Positions 18,503 to 27,160 of a DNA stretch of 51,970 bases are shown in pieces (the stretch's first letter is position 1; each line of letters opens with the position of its first letter). Both the position numbers and the translations under genes were made by a program. The notes under the pieces were generated by a model, which saw nothing but the letters and a program-made list of their open reading frames with translations, made no database searches and was not told the DNA's origin. This DNA is from CAYVQZ01 sp964453435 (GTDB taxonomy: Bacteria > Abyssobacteria > SURF-5), in assembly GCA_964453435.1 (NCBI GenBank), contig CAYVQZ010000040.1, positions 1-51,970 on the forward strand, in the 5' to 3' direction.

Positions 18503-19255
18503 TTATCTTTCTCGTCTGAAGTAGTACTTCGCAACCAGAAAGAGGAAGACGGGGTTCCCGATGAGATATCGTCTCCACAGACGTTTTGGCTCCACAATGA
18601 GCCTGTATAACCACTCGAGCCCATAGTCGTTCATCCATTGGGGAGCGCGCTTTGTGGCGCCTGACACGAAATCGAATACGCCGCCCGACGCCCAGATTAC
18701 GGGAACATGAAGCTTCGACAGGTTCCTGTCGATCCATTTCTCCTGGTGCGGCACCCCGGTCGAAACAAAAAGGACGTGTGGCCTCAGCCGATTGATCTCG
18801 TCGATGACAGCGCCCTCTTCTTCGGCGCCGAAATATCCGTGGTGAAGACCCGCAATGTTGACATCCGGATATCGTTCCCGAATCCTCTCGGAGGATCTTT
18901 CCATCACTCCGGGCTTCGCTCCCAGCAGGTAAACCGAAACCCCTTCTTCGGCGAAGCTGCCGAAGAGGTCCATGAAGAAATCCGCGCTCGTGGAACGCGG
19001 TGGAAACTCGTGTCCCAAAACTCGCGCGGCCATAACCGTGCCGAACCCGTCGGGATAAACCATGTCGTATTGATTAATGAGAGTTCGGTAATGCTCGTCC
19101 CTGTTTGCGACTATGAGGTTGTGGGCGTTGACGTAGGAGACGAGAGTTTTCTTCTGTTCCTTTGCCCTGCTTATTACATCGCGAATGATTTCCCCGGCAT
19201 TGATGGGATTAACCAGGACACCCAGCACCGAGACTTTATTATTTTCCTCACCCAA
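18503..19255 (-). CDS. WecG/TagA/CpsF-family glycosyltransferase
   Basis: GT26-family transferase, 250 residues, full length for the family. It begins with TTG at 19255, supported by GGGAGAAAG about nine bases upstream and by the normal N-terminus (KVSVLGVLVNPINAGEII). Motifs: YVNAHNLIVANRD, YPDGFGTVMAARVLG, VYLLGAKPGV, VSTGVPHQEKWI and RAPQWMNDYGLEWLYRLIVEPKRLWRRYL. The C-terminal basic/hydrophobic tail is the membrane-association region known from TagA. It transfers one sugar, often an N-acetylhexosamine, onto a lipid-linked intermediate. It lies 29 bases after the FG-GAP gene in the second operon. Confidence 0.88.
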   Translation of the reverse strand: MGEENNKVSVLGVLVNPINAGEIIRDVISRAKEQKKTLVSYVNAHNLIVANRDEHYRTLINQYDMVYPDGFGTVMAARVLGHEFPPRSTSADFFMDLFGSFAEEGVSVYLLGAKPGVMERSSERIRERYPDVNIAGLHHGYFGAEEEGAVIDEINRLRPHVLFVSTGVPHQEKWIDRNLSKLHVPVIWASGGVFDFVSGATKRAPQWMNDYGLEWLYRLIVEPKRLWRRYLIGNPVFLFLVAKYYFRRER

Positions 19256-19284
19256 GCAAGCTTTCTCCCGCGCATGTCCAACGT

Positions 19285-20976
19285 CTACTGCTGAACCTTC
19301 GTTATAAATCCGGGATTGTGACTGAAAATAACCTTGACATATGGCAGGTCTTTATCGACTCCGGCCACCCGCCAGAAAACGGGAACTCCCGCCGGCGCGT
19401 TCTCAAAGATGTACAGAGGAAGCGTATAAACCATGATCCGCTGCCCGTTGGTGCGTTTCAAATCGGACCATAAAATGTTGTTGAAATTTGGGTCGGCCGC
19501 GAACTGAATCTGGAAATAGTCATGGTCGCCGGTCACCCATTTGAAGGTAGGCGGCGATGTCGCCTTCGCGCCCGGGGGCGGGTACAGCAACGTTATCTGG
19601 TTCCTGATGTATGAAGTATTGATCAGTAATCGATTCTGTTGGGTCCGGTTCGCAACGAGGATATCGAGGTCGCCGTCGTTCTCGGCGTCGAAGAACTCGA
19701 CGTCGTAGCTGTTGTCTTTGACGGGATTGAAGCGCCTGCCGCTGCCATCGGGATACAGGGTTTCATCGACGAAGTAGCCGGTACCGCTATTAATGAATAT
19801 GCGGTTTTGCTGTCCGGTCTCGGTTGGTATCACGCCGTTCTCGTAGCGGCAATTCGCCAGCACGATATCGAGGTCACCGTCGCCGTCGACATCGCCGAAA
19901 TCGGCGTCTTTGCTTATTTCCGTCTGGGCCGGTATGCGAAACGCGGAGCCGTCCGGATTCAGGGATTGATCCGAGAAGTTGCCGCTTCCGTCGTTGACCC
20001 ACAAGCGGTTCTGAGCGCCGTCTTTCGAGGCGTTACAGATGTACGCGTCGAAGTCGCCGTCGCCGTCGACATCGCCGAAATCCGCGTCACGGCTGCTCTG
20101 GACATCGAGCGGAAGCTGCTCGCCTGTCGCATCGGTGAAGTACCCCGTCGAATCGTTGAGGAATAATCGGTTCTGGTTCGATATCGACCTGTTCGCAACG
20201 AGCAGGTCGATGTCGCCGTCATCATCAACGTCGGCGCCCGCAATGTCGCGGGTGCTGCCGATATCTTCCGGTAGTCGAAGGGGGTTGCCGTCGGCATCGA
20301 AGGTTTCGTCGGTGAAGTATCCCGCCCCGTTGTTAATCAAGATGCGATTGAACTGGCCCCCCACCTGCGAGCCCAAAAATATGCTGTTGGCTACGAGGAT
20401 ATCGAGGTCGCCGTCCTTGTCGATATCAAGAAATATGGCGTCCCGGCTGAAATCTTTGAGCGCAGGCAGTCGGTCCGCTGTTACGTCGTTGAAATAGCCG
20501 TTTCCGTTATTCAGAAAGAGCTTGTTCTGCGCGCCTTCCTCGAGTTCGGTGTTGGCGAAAAAGAGGTCCAGGTCGCCGTCGCCGTCAACGTCGCCAAACT
20601 CGACGTCGGCGGTGATGTCGGAGTCAACGGACAGGCGGTTCGCGCTGCCGTCGGCGTTCAGGGTCTCATCGGTGAAGTAGCCCTCGCCGTTGTTGATGTA
20701 AATGCGGTTCTGCTCGCGATGAACATTTGCTGTGACGAAATCGAGGTCGCCGTCACCGTCAACGTCGCCGGCATCGATCTCGATTGTATTGTCGTCATCA
20801 GCCGGCAGCCGCAGCCGGGTTTCTCCGGAATAATAGCCGTTCTCGACAAGTTGTTCGGCATCCTGGCCCGCAGAGTCCGCTTTCGCGCTTTCTCCGCCCG
20901 CGGAAAGCAACAGGAAGCCGCCCAGAACAAAGCCGATAAAAACCGCGCAGAATGAAAATCGAAATTTCATCGTCAT
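19285..20976 (-). CDS. Secreted FG-GAP/VCBS seven-blade propeller protein
   Basis: Predicted exported beta-propeller, 563 residues. An N-terminal signal sequence (FSFCAVFIGFVLGGFLLLSAGG) precedes seven FG-GAP/VCBS repeats, each with a calcium-loop core of the form DxDGDGDxD (for example GDVDGDGDLDFV, LDIDKDGDLDIL, ADVDDDGDIDLL). A C-terminal fibronectin-like segment (about residues 465-560, PPPGAKATSPPTFKW onward) follows. The ATG at 20976 overlaps the stop of the preceding glycosyltransferase gene (ATGA); a second ATG at 20970 has better spacing from GAGAGGG. Such propellers bind ligands or glycans. A place inside the glycosyltransferase operon suggests a surface lectin or polymer-associated protein, by inference. 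Confidence 0.82.
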   Translation of the reverse strand: MTMKFRFSFCAVFIGFVLGGFLLLSAGGESAKADSAGQDAEQLVENGYYSGETRLRLPADDDNTIEIDAGDVDGDGDLDFVTANVHREQNRIYINNGEGYFTDETLNADGSANRLSVDSDITADVEFGDVDGDGDLDLFFANTELEEGAQNKLFLNNGNGYFNDVTADRLPALKDFSRDAIFLDIDKDGDLDILVANSIFLGSQVGGQFNRILINNGAGYFTDETFDADGNPLRLPEDIGSTRDIAGADVDDDGDIDLLVANRSISNQNRLFLNDSTGYFTDATGEQLPLDVQSSRDADFGDVDGDGDFDAYICNASKDGAQNRLWVNDGSGNFSDQSLNPDGSAFRIPAQTEISKDADFGDVDGDGDLDIVLANCRYENGVIPTETGQQNRIFINSGTGYFVDETLYPDGSGRRFNPVKDNSYDVEFFDAENDGDLDILVANRTQQNRLLINTSYIRNQITLLYPPPGAKATSPPTFKWVTGDHDYFQIQFAADPNFNNILWSDLKRTNGQRIMVYTLPLYIFENAPAGVPVFWRVAGVDKDLPYVKVIFSHNPGFITKVQQ

Positions 20977-22145
20977 TTCCCTCTCGTTGACAACACTTGC
21001 CTGTAAACTTCGAGCGTCTCGCGCGCCATTCTCTTGGCGTCGAACCTTTCCTCGACTCTCCTGCGCCCCGCCACGCCGAGTCTTTCGCGCATCTCGGGGC
21101 TTTCGACCAACCGGCCAATCGCGTCGGCAAGCGCCGAATCATCATCGAGCGGAACCAGGAAGCCCGTCTCCCCATCGACGACGACCTCGGGTAAACTCGC
21201 CACGTTTGTCGCTATCACCGGTCTACCGAGCGCCATCGCCTGGAGCGCCACGAGGGATGTCGTCTCGGTTCGCGAAGTGACCACACAGATGTCCGCCGAG
21301 GACAACGCTCGGGTAAAGTCGTTCCTCCAGCCCAGAAAATGCAGCTTCTTTTCGAGACCGATTGATTTTGTAAGTTCCTCCAGTTGCTGGCGGTTGGGCC
21401 CATCGCCAATGATAACAAATGTGGCGGCGCAGCCCCTATCGATGAGCAGGCGTGCCGCCCTGATGAACATCTCGAAATTCTTTACGGGAACCAAGCGTCC
21501 AGCATTTCCTACAATTATATCACAATTTCCGGAAAATTCCAGTCTTTTATTAACCTCAAGGATTAAAAATTTTTCTCTCCTGATTGCGTTCGTATCGATC
21601 CCGTTATATATTACCGTAATCTTATCCCCTCTTACACCCCATTCTAAAAGGAATTTTCGCATCGTCTCCGATACAGTGATGAGCCTTTCCGCGTATCGGT
21701 TCATGAATCCATTGAACCATAAAATCAATCTCTGGATTAATTTAGAAGGATAGTCGTCGGCGATTACCTTTGGCAGCTCTGTGTGGACGGTGGTGACAAT
21801 GGCGGGAGTGCGGGCGAGAATCGCTGCAAGGCGTCCGTAAAAGTTCGAATTGAGCGTGTGGGTGTGCACTATATCGATACGCTCACGCCTCATGAGTCGC
21901 GCGAGCCGGAGAACCACGGTTGGGTCGCCCCTGAATTTTCTCTGGACCAGCAGGACTGGCAGCCCGAGGTCTTCCGCCTTTCGCCTGACGGCCCCATCCT
22001 TTAAAACGGCCAACCTGATTTCGACGGGTGACCCTTCGAGCGCCCGGGCGAGATTCAGTATGTGCTCGCTTGCTCCGCAGTGAATAGCGCCGCCATGCAC
22101 GTGAAGCACCCTGATATTTCCGGCATTTCGGTGCGGCATATTCAT
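20973..22145 (-). CDS. GT4-family glycosyltransferase
   Basis: GT-B fold glycosyltransferase, 390 residues. N-terminal acceptor domain: VLHVHGGAIHCGASEHILNLARAL. Donor domain: VGNAGRLVPVKNFEMFIRAARLL, a FLGWRNDFTRAL segment, the E-x7-E region TSRTETTSLVALQAMALGRPV (first Glu present) and ASLPEVVVDGETGFLV. It overlaps both neighbours by four bases (22142-22145 with the polymerase and 20973-20976 with the propeller gene), so these three genes are translationally coupled. The donor sugar is not predictable. Confidence 0.87.
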   Translation of the reverse strand: MNMPHRNAGNIRVLHVHGGAIHCGASEHILNLARALEGSPVEIRLAVLKDGAVRRKAEDLGLPVLLVQRKFRGDPTVVLRLARLMRRERIDIVHTHTLNSNFYGRLAAILARTPAIVTTVHTELPKVIADDYPSKLIQRLILWFNGFMNRYAERLITVSETMRKFLLEWGVRGDKITVIYNGIDTNAIRREKFLILEVNKRLEFSGNCDIIVGNAGRLVPVKNFEMFIRAARLLIDRGCAATFVIIGDGPNRQQLEELTKSIGLEKKLHFLGWRNDFTRALSSADICVVTSRTETTSLVALQAMALGRPVIATNVASLPEVVVDGETGFLVPLDDDSALADAIGRLVESPEMRERLGVAGRRRVEERFDAKRMARETLEVYRQVLSTRGK

Positions 22146-23488
22146 GGGCTGACGGGTTTGGCTGCCTCATCCTGCGCCAGTTCCTCCGTTCGCCTGGCAA
22201 TGACGAGATGGGCGGCAATAGTCGAGAAGGCAAATATTATCCAGGTCGACTCCTGCTGAGTCATCGGGATAAAGTTCGTCATTCCAATCAATCCGAAGAA
22301 ACATGCCAGCAATCCGACAAGAAGGAGATGTTCTTCCGGCGAGGGCCGGCTCCTCAAACCGAGGTAAAGGTGTCTCAGGACGGCCAGGAACAAGAGAATG
22401 TAGATTGTTATGCCGATTAACCCTTGCTCCGCCAGGGTCTGGACGAACCCGTTCTGCGCCTGTTTGGGCCGCCATTTCGGGGATAACGTGCCCGACACCA
22501 TATGGCTATACCGATAATATTGGGCGAAGAAATTGCCAAGGCCGATTCCGACGACGGGATGGTCCTCGAACATTTTGGCGCCCATCAGGAAGTCGCCGAG
22601 GCGGCTCTTGATGGCCGGGTCCGTCATGTCGATGGTCAATCGTTCGGTAGTCGCGAGGTTAGTTGTCAGAGCAAGGTAGCCGAACGCCGCCACCATGAAC
22701 AGACCGCTGACTCCCACGATTAACCATTTGAACTTGATACGGGCAAACAGAAAGAAGGTCGGCAACAACATCGCCAGACCGACCCATACGGACCTCGAGC
22801 CGGTGGCGAAGATGTTGATGATGTAAGCCGCAAAAAGCACTATTGCCACCAGCTTCCACTTCCATCTGACGGGAGCGAAAACGTAATAGAGCAGCATGCC
22901 GCCGAGCGCAACCAGAATCGCCCCGTGATAGTCCGGATCGCCACCGAATCCCTGGAGCCGGTATGACCCCGTTTCGAGTTGGGGAAGCGTTGTGCGGGCC
23001 TGACTGAGTTGGTAGGTTGTTTCGAGCACGGGCGTTTGGGTAATCATTTCGTAGAACCCGGCCCAGCAGACAAACACGCTGGCGAAAAGAAGGACGATTA
23101 TGCATTTTTTCAGGAAATCCCACGACTGGATGATGTTAACCATGAGAATCAGGAAAACGACGAGATTTATCCTGGGAATGAGCATCGCCGTGGAAATGGC
23201 GAGGTTCCGTGAATTCATGAAAGAAATGAACGAGGACCAGAGGAAGAGGATCGACAGCACGCACACGCTGTTTCTCAGTGTTCTCGTGACGGCTTTGAAG
23301 TCACCGACGAAGACAGTTTTCGTGAGCCAGTACGCCAGCAAGAGGCCCACCAGCACTTTCCCCAGCGTCGTGCCCGGCGAATGCGCGCTCGGCTGATATA
23401 TAAGGAAATAACGATCGAACGGGATGCAGAAAAGCGCGAGGAGCAGAAGCATCTCTTCGATTTTCAGTTGAAACCAGGAACTTTTCAC
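22142..23488 (-). CDS. Wzy-like O-antigen polymerase/ligase family protein
   Basis: Second polytopic O-antigen ligase/polymerase superfamily member, 448 residues with about ten to twelve hydrophobic segments. The start is GTG at 23488, overlapping the stop of the deacetylase gene (GTGA). The late periplasmic loop carries the usual arrangement RLGDFLMGAKMFEDHPVVGIGLGNF. It belongs to the second locus and is unlike the protein at 10358-11698 outside the shared motif, so the two loci probably polymerise different repeat units. Confidence 0.82.
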   Translation of the reverse strand: MKSSWFQLKIEEMLLLLALFCIPFDRYFLIYQPSAHSPGTTLGKVLVGLLLAYWLTKTVFVGDFKAVTRTLRNSVCVLSILFLWSSFISFMNSRNLAISTAMLIPRINLVVFLILMVNIIQSWDFLKKCIIVLLFASVFVCWAGFYEMITQTPVLETTYQLSQARTTLPQLETGSYRLQGFGGDPDYHGAILVALGGMLLYYVFAPVRWKWKLVAIVLFAAYIINIFATGSRSVWVGLAMLLPTFFLFARIKFKWLIVGVSGLFMVAAFGYLALTTNLATTERLTIDMTDPAIKSRLGDFLMGAKMFEDHPVVGIGLGNFFAQYYRYSHMVSGTLSPKWRPKQAQNGFVQTLAEQGLIGITIYILLFLAVLRHLYLGLRSRPSPEEHLLLVGLLACFFGLIGMTNFIPMTQQESTWIIFAFSTIAAHLVIARRTEELAQDEAAKPVSP

Positions 23489-24291
23489 CGCAGCGCGTCT
23501 CGCAGGTTAATGTAATATGACACAGAACCATAGAGGCAGTTCAACAGATACAACTCGGAAACGGCCGGGTCGTCGTTCGCCATGCGATTCATGCCGAAAC
23601 GACTCAGCATGAGAGGGTCTCGCTCGGGCCGTCCCATTCCAAACTTAAGCGTGCACGCAAAAGAGAAACCCGTTGTTTCCACGAGGTTCCGAATGCCCTC
23701 GTTTACGGAACCGTATGGGTAACAGAACGAAGCAACGTCTTGCTGGACCAAGTTCTCAATATGCCGTTTGCTTCCGCCTATTTCTTTCCGCGCGTCGTCG
23801 CCGGAAATTCTTGTAAGATTCGGATGGCTGCACGTGTGAGAGCCGAACTCGATTCCGCATCGGCTCATTTCGACGACCTGCTCTGCGCTCAAATGGCGGA
23901 GGCGGGGAACCTCCGAGACGGGTTCCCACTCGTTGAAACCACCCAGGAAATCGGACACGAGGAACACCGTGGCCGTGAGACCGTTTTCCCGGAGCACGGG
24001 AAACGCATTCGTGAAGATGTTCTCGTAGCCGTCATCAAACGTAATCGCCACATAGGATTTTCCCGGATTGTCCCTCACCTTTTGCAAGTCTTTCAGCGGG
24101 ATACACTCGACTTTTCGGTTTCGAAGCGCCGTCATCTGGCGCCTGAAAATGTCCGGCCTCACCGATGTCGGCCCCCCCTCATCGTCTATCGAGTGATAGG
24201 TCAGGATAGGGACCCCCCTTGCTCTTCTCATTCTTCCCACCGCGAGTAAGAGCTGCAAAAAGCACCGCTTTATGTTCGTTTTCCATTGCAT
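23485..24291 (-). CDS. NodB-type polysaccharide deacetylase
   Basis: Carbohydrate esterase 4 (NodB homology) domain protein, about 268 residues from ATG 24291; longer frames from ATG 24324 or TTG 24336 exist and no start has a clear ribosome-binding site. Catalytic motifs: TFDDGYEN (metal-binding Asp pair) and SHTCSHPNL (the two metal-binding histidines), then CYPYGSVN. It would remove acetyl groups from N-acetylhexosamines in the polymer or its precursor. A short hydrophobic stretch near the N-terminus (CFLQLLLAVG) could be a membrane anchor, but no clear signal peptidase site is seen. It starts the GTGA-coupled string with the polymerase. Confidence 0.87.
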   Translation of the reverse strand: MQWKTNIKRCFLQLLLAVGRMRRARGVPILTYHSIDDEGGPTSVRPDIFRRQMTALRNRKVECIPLKDLQKVRDNPGKSYVAITFDDGYENIFTNAFPVLRENGLTATVFLVSDFLGGFNEWEPVSEVPRLRHLSAEQVVEMSRCGIEFGSHTCSHPNLTRISGDDARKEIGGSKRHIENLVQQDVASFCYPYGSVNEGIRNLVETTGFSFACTLKFGMGRPERDPLMLSRFGMNRMANDDPAVSELYLLNCLYGSVSYYINLRDALR

Positions 24292-24366
24292 GTTTCTGCG
24301 AAGCGTTCGCGCGCCCCCAGGCATGCGCACAGGCAAATCAGGGCAGTGCGGGATGATCCCCTCTGC

Positions 24367-26031
24367 TTACTCGATATATCCCAAGTCCCTGAGACGTTCC
24401 TTGATGAGTTCCTCTTCCTCCTGAGCGTAAACAGCGTCGTCCCCTCGACCGCTTTCTCGAACGCTGTCATCGTACTCGATTTTTCGCCCTTCGAGGTACT
24501 CCGGCGAAAACAGTTCGGTGAGAACCCTTCCGTTCATGTCGGTCGGAATCGGCAGCCCCATCGAATGAAGAATCGTCGGCGCGAGGTCGTAAATTCGGGC
24601 TCCGAAAATCGCGGTATTCTCCCGGATTCCTCTTCCCTTGGCCATGAGCAGCCCTTCGAGCCGGTGGGTGCCCGTGCCGCTGAACCAGCTCGATTTTTCG
24701 AGAACCGGACTGGCGAGGATGTCGTCACCGATTACGGCTCCCTCATCGAACGCGAAGAGAATGTCGGGCGCGAAGTGGGCGTATGGCCCGTCGAAAACTT
24801 CCTCCCGACGCGCGATTCGTGTCGTTAATGGTTTTGCCGAGTATTCGGGAAACCGCAAAGCTTTCAGTTCCGCTATTATCCTGTCCCTGATTTGCTCATA
24901 TTCCTCGCCGGGGGAAACAACGCCGGTCGGCTCGCGTCCTTTCAGGTTGATGTAAATCCCCTGTTCGGTCCGGAATGCGGAGTACGCGAGGGTCTTGTCC
25001 CATCGGATACAGCCGGAGGTCATGTCGCGATACACCTGTTTTCGTTTCGCTTTGTTCTTGAAAATTATTTTCCGTAGTCCCGAACGGTCAAGCCGGGTGA
25101 GCGTTCTCAGGAGCCTCCATTTGGCCTGCAAATAGTATTCTTTCCTCTTGTCGATTGACACCAGCCCGATTTTTTCGAGCCATTTGTTGAGGTGGAACTT
25201 CGCTTTGAGCGGGCCGAACCCGTGGTCCGACATGAAATAGATATGCGTGTTCTCATCAAACATGGATATGAGGTCACCGACCAGCGCGTCAAATTCCTGA
25301 TAGTACTCGACGATCCTTTGTTTGAGTCGCTTTTTGGCCGGGTCCTTCAGGTCGGTATCGTCAGCCGAAATCGTGTTCCACAGAGCATGTTGAATGCAGT
25401 CGACACCGCTGAACACCACCATGAAGAAATCGTATTCGTCATTCCGGAGGAGATGTTTTGCGTATTTTGCGCGAATGCGGGCGCAATTGGCGAGAGCGTT
25501 GACGAATGTCTCGGCCTCCGACTCTTTGTACTGCATCCAGGTGACACTGATAATATAGTCTCCCAACTCCTCCCGCAACTGCCGGTAAAGCGAGGGGGGG
25601 TGGGTGAATTCGCTCTGGGTGCTGGGAGTAAGCATTCCGGTTATCATAACGCCGTTCACGGGCGTTGGAGGATAGGTGACCGGCACATTCACGACGCCGA
25701 CACGTTTTCCGTGCCGGCCGAGTATTTGCCACAAGGTATCCGAGCGGATGTGCCGCGAACTGATAATCTCTTTCCTGTTCTTCGGATTCGAGTGGTTGAA
25801 GAAGTCGAAGACCCCATGAAACTCCGGTGTCTTGCCGGTTGCGAACGACACCCACGCCGGCGGCGTAACCGGCGGGAAAATGGTTCGCAGCGGTCCGTGA
25901 ACACCGGCCTCGAGGATAGAGGCAAAGTTGGGCAGAAGGCCTTTGTCGGCCCAACGCTTGATAACATCAAGCGTGCCTCCGTCAATCCCTATAACGATAA
26001 CGCGGTTGCCGCCTGTTTGTTTCATTTCCAT
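24367..26031 (-). CDS. COG3379-type AlkP-superfamily hydrolase (Thr form)
   Basis: Paralogue of the proteins at 16745 and 27161, about 554 residues from ATG 26031; a longer frame starting at 26073 would run into the preceding GNAT gene, whose stop is five bases upstream. Landmarks: VIGIDGGTLD (Asp17), PPVTPPAW with presumed nucleophile Thr56, MSDHGFGPLKAKFHLN, and GTHRLEG with the last metal histidine. The tail is acidic and ends KERLRDLGYIE. No signal peptide is present. In this superfamily the enzymes hydrolyse or transfer phosphate or sulfate esters. Three copies in one operon suggest separate substrates along the pathway. Confidence 0.82.
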   Translation of the reverse strand: MEMKQTGGNRVIVIGIDGGTLDVIKRWADKGLLPNFASILEAGVHGPLRTIFPPVTPPAWVSFATGKTPEFHGVFDFFNHSNPKNRKEIISSRHIRSDTLWQILGRHGKRVGVVNVPVTYPPTPVNGVMITGMLTPSTQSEFTHPPSLYRQLREELGDYIISVTWMQYKESEAETFVNALANCARIRAKYAKHLLRNDEYDFFMVVFSGVDCIQHALWNTISADDTDLKDPAKKRLKQRIVEYYQEFDALVGDLISMFDENTHIYFMSDHGFGPLKAKFHLNKWLEKIGLVSIDKRKEYYLQAKWRLLRTLTRLDRSGLRKIIFKNKAKRKQVYRDMTSGCIRWDKTLAYSAFRTEQGIYINLKGREPTGVVSPGEEYEQIRDRIIAELKALRFPEYSAKPLTTRIARREEVFDGPYAHFAPDILFAFDEGAVIGDDILASPVLEKSSWFSGTGTHRLEGLLMAKGRGIRENTAIFGARIYDLAPTILHSMGLPIPTDMNGRVLTELFSPEYLEGRKIEYDDSVRESGRGDDAVYAQEEEELIKERLRDLGYIE

Positions 26032-26036
26032 TGCAC

Positions 26037-27146
26037 TTACTCGTAGTCGGAATCGCCTCGCATGATGTACCATCGAGTCGCTTCACGCAAGTAGTCATTT
26101 GTGTATTTGTTTGGGTCGGCCGTTCGGACAATCAAGTCGTGCGGGGTCTCTCTCTCCACGAACCCGAGGGAACGAAGCGTTCTACAGAGGTCCATATGCT
26201 TAAGGACCCAGCAGGCGACCGCATCGGCTCCCTCTTCGCGAAAATGGCCTATGGCCTTAGCCAGGAGCGCTTTGATGATTCTCTCCTGCTCATCGCCAGG
26301 CTCGACGAACAAGTCCGACACGAACCCCCTGTTCGTATCAACGTCAACCTCGACAACAGCGCCGCTTGCTTCTCCTTTTTTCCGCATGCAAAGAACAATG
26401 TAACCTTTTAATTGGCCGGATTGAGATGCAACGTAGGTTGTGTAGTGGACTGTTGGATGATTCGCATATCGCCAATTCAGGTAATCGCTCGTCCGAGCAA
26501 CCATGATTTCATACTGGTGTTTGCCGCGTTCCCAAAGCTCGTCAAAGCGAGTGTCAAACGCCTCACTTTCCTGAATATGGACATCCGAAGGAATTCGGAT
26601 TCCTCTCAAGGAATCGACAACCCGAAGAATGCGATTCGTTATGGTTGTTATCCCTCTTAAAAGAATTCGCGCCTTGATTCTTGTTTCGAAGTATGGAGCG
26701 GAATTGAGAATCTTAACCATTCGCAATATCGGAGACACGGGATGAAATCCCAGCGTGCGAACAGCTATTTTGAACGTACTCTTGATCGAGAATGCGTAAT
26801 GGAAAGAACTCCACTTCGCCTCCTCGTCTCGCGCCACTCTTTCCAAACGGAAAAATGTGCCGCCACGCCGAGAGCCCTCGGCAACCAAAATGTCCACAAC
26901 TTGTGACGTAGTCACTTCATTTGTTCCTGCCTTTATCTTAACGGGTACAGAGCCGATCTGGCCAACAATTTTGCCGTCTCGCACTCCAACCGCCATGGAA
27001 GAACACCGATTCGGATTTTCGAGATATTTCCACCTGAAGTATGCCGCCGGACGACGGACTTTGAAAACTTCAAAGTGGAACCGAGAGAGCTGCTCTTCGT
27101 CACCCGGCTGAAACAGTCGATACGTGGTTTTCGTCCGCGTTTCCAT
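26037..27146 (-). CDS. Double-domain GNAT-like acyltransferase
   Basis: Protein of 369 residues with two GNAT-like halves. The first (residues 1-150) has the AYFRWKYLENP element followed by GKIVGQIGSVPVKI. The second (about 210-369) has a matching DYLNWRYANHP element, KGYIVLCMRKKG and a C-terminal RSLGFVERE region. The W-(K/R)-Y plus hydrophobic beta-strand layout is familiar from GNAT-type proteins in polysaccharide loci. Predicted role: acylation (often acetylation) of an amino sugar in the repeat unit; no acceptor is visible. It sits between two COG3379 genes, 14 bases after one and 5 before the other. Confidence 0.72.
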   Translation of the reverse strand: METRTKTTYRLFQPGDEEQLSRFHFEVFKVRRPAAYFRWKYLENPNRCSSMAVGVRDGKIVGQIGSVPVKIKAGTNEVTTSQVVDILVAEGSRRGGTFFRLERVARDEEAKWSSFHYAFSIKSTFKIAVRTLGFHPVSPILRMVKILNSAPYFETRIKARILLRGITTITNRILRVVDSLRGIRIPSDVHIQESEAFDTRFDELWERGKHQYEIMVARTSDYLNWRYANHPTVHYTTYVASQSGQLKGYIVLCMRKKGEASGAVVEVDVDTNRGFVSDLFVEPGDEQERIIKALLAKAIGHFREEGADAVACWVLKHMDLCRTLRSLGFVERETPHDLIVRTADPNKYTNDYLREATRWYIMRGDSDYE

Positions 27147-27160
27147 GCGTGCGTTCTCGC

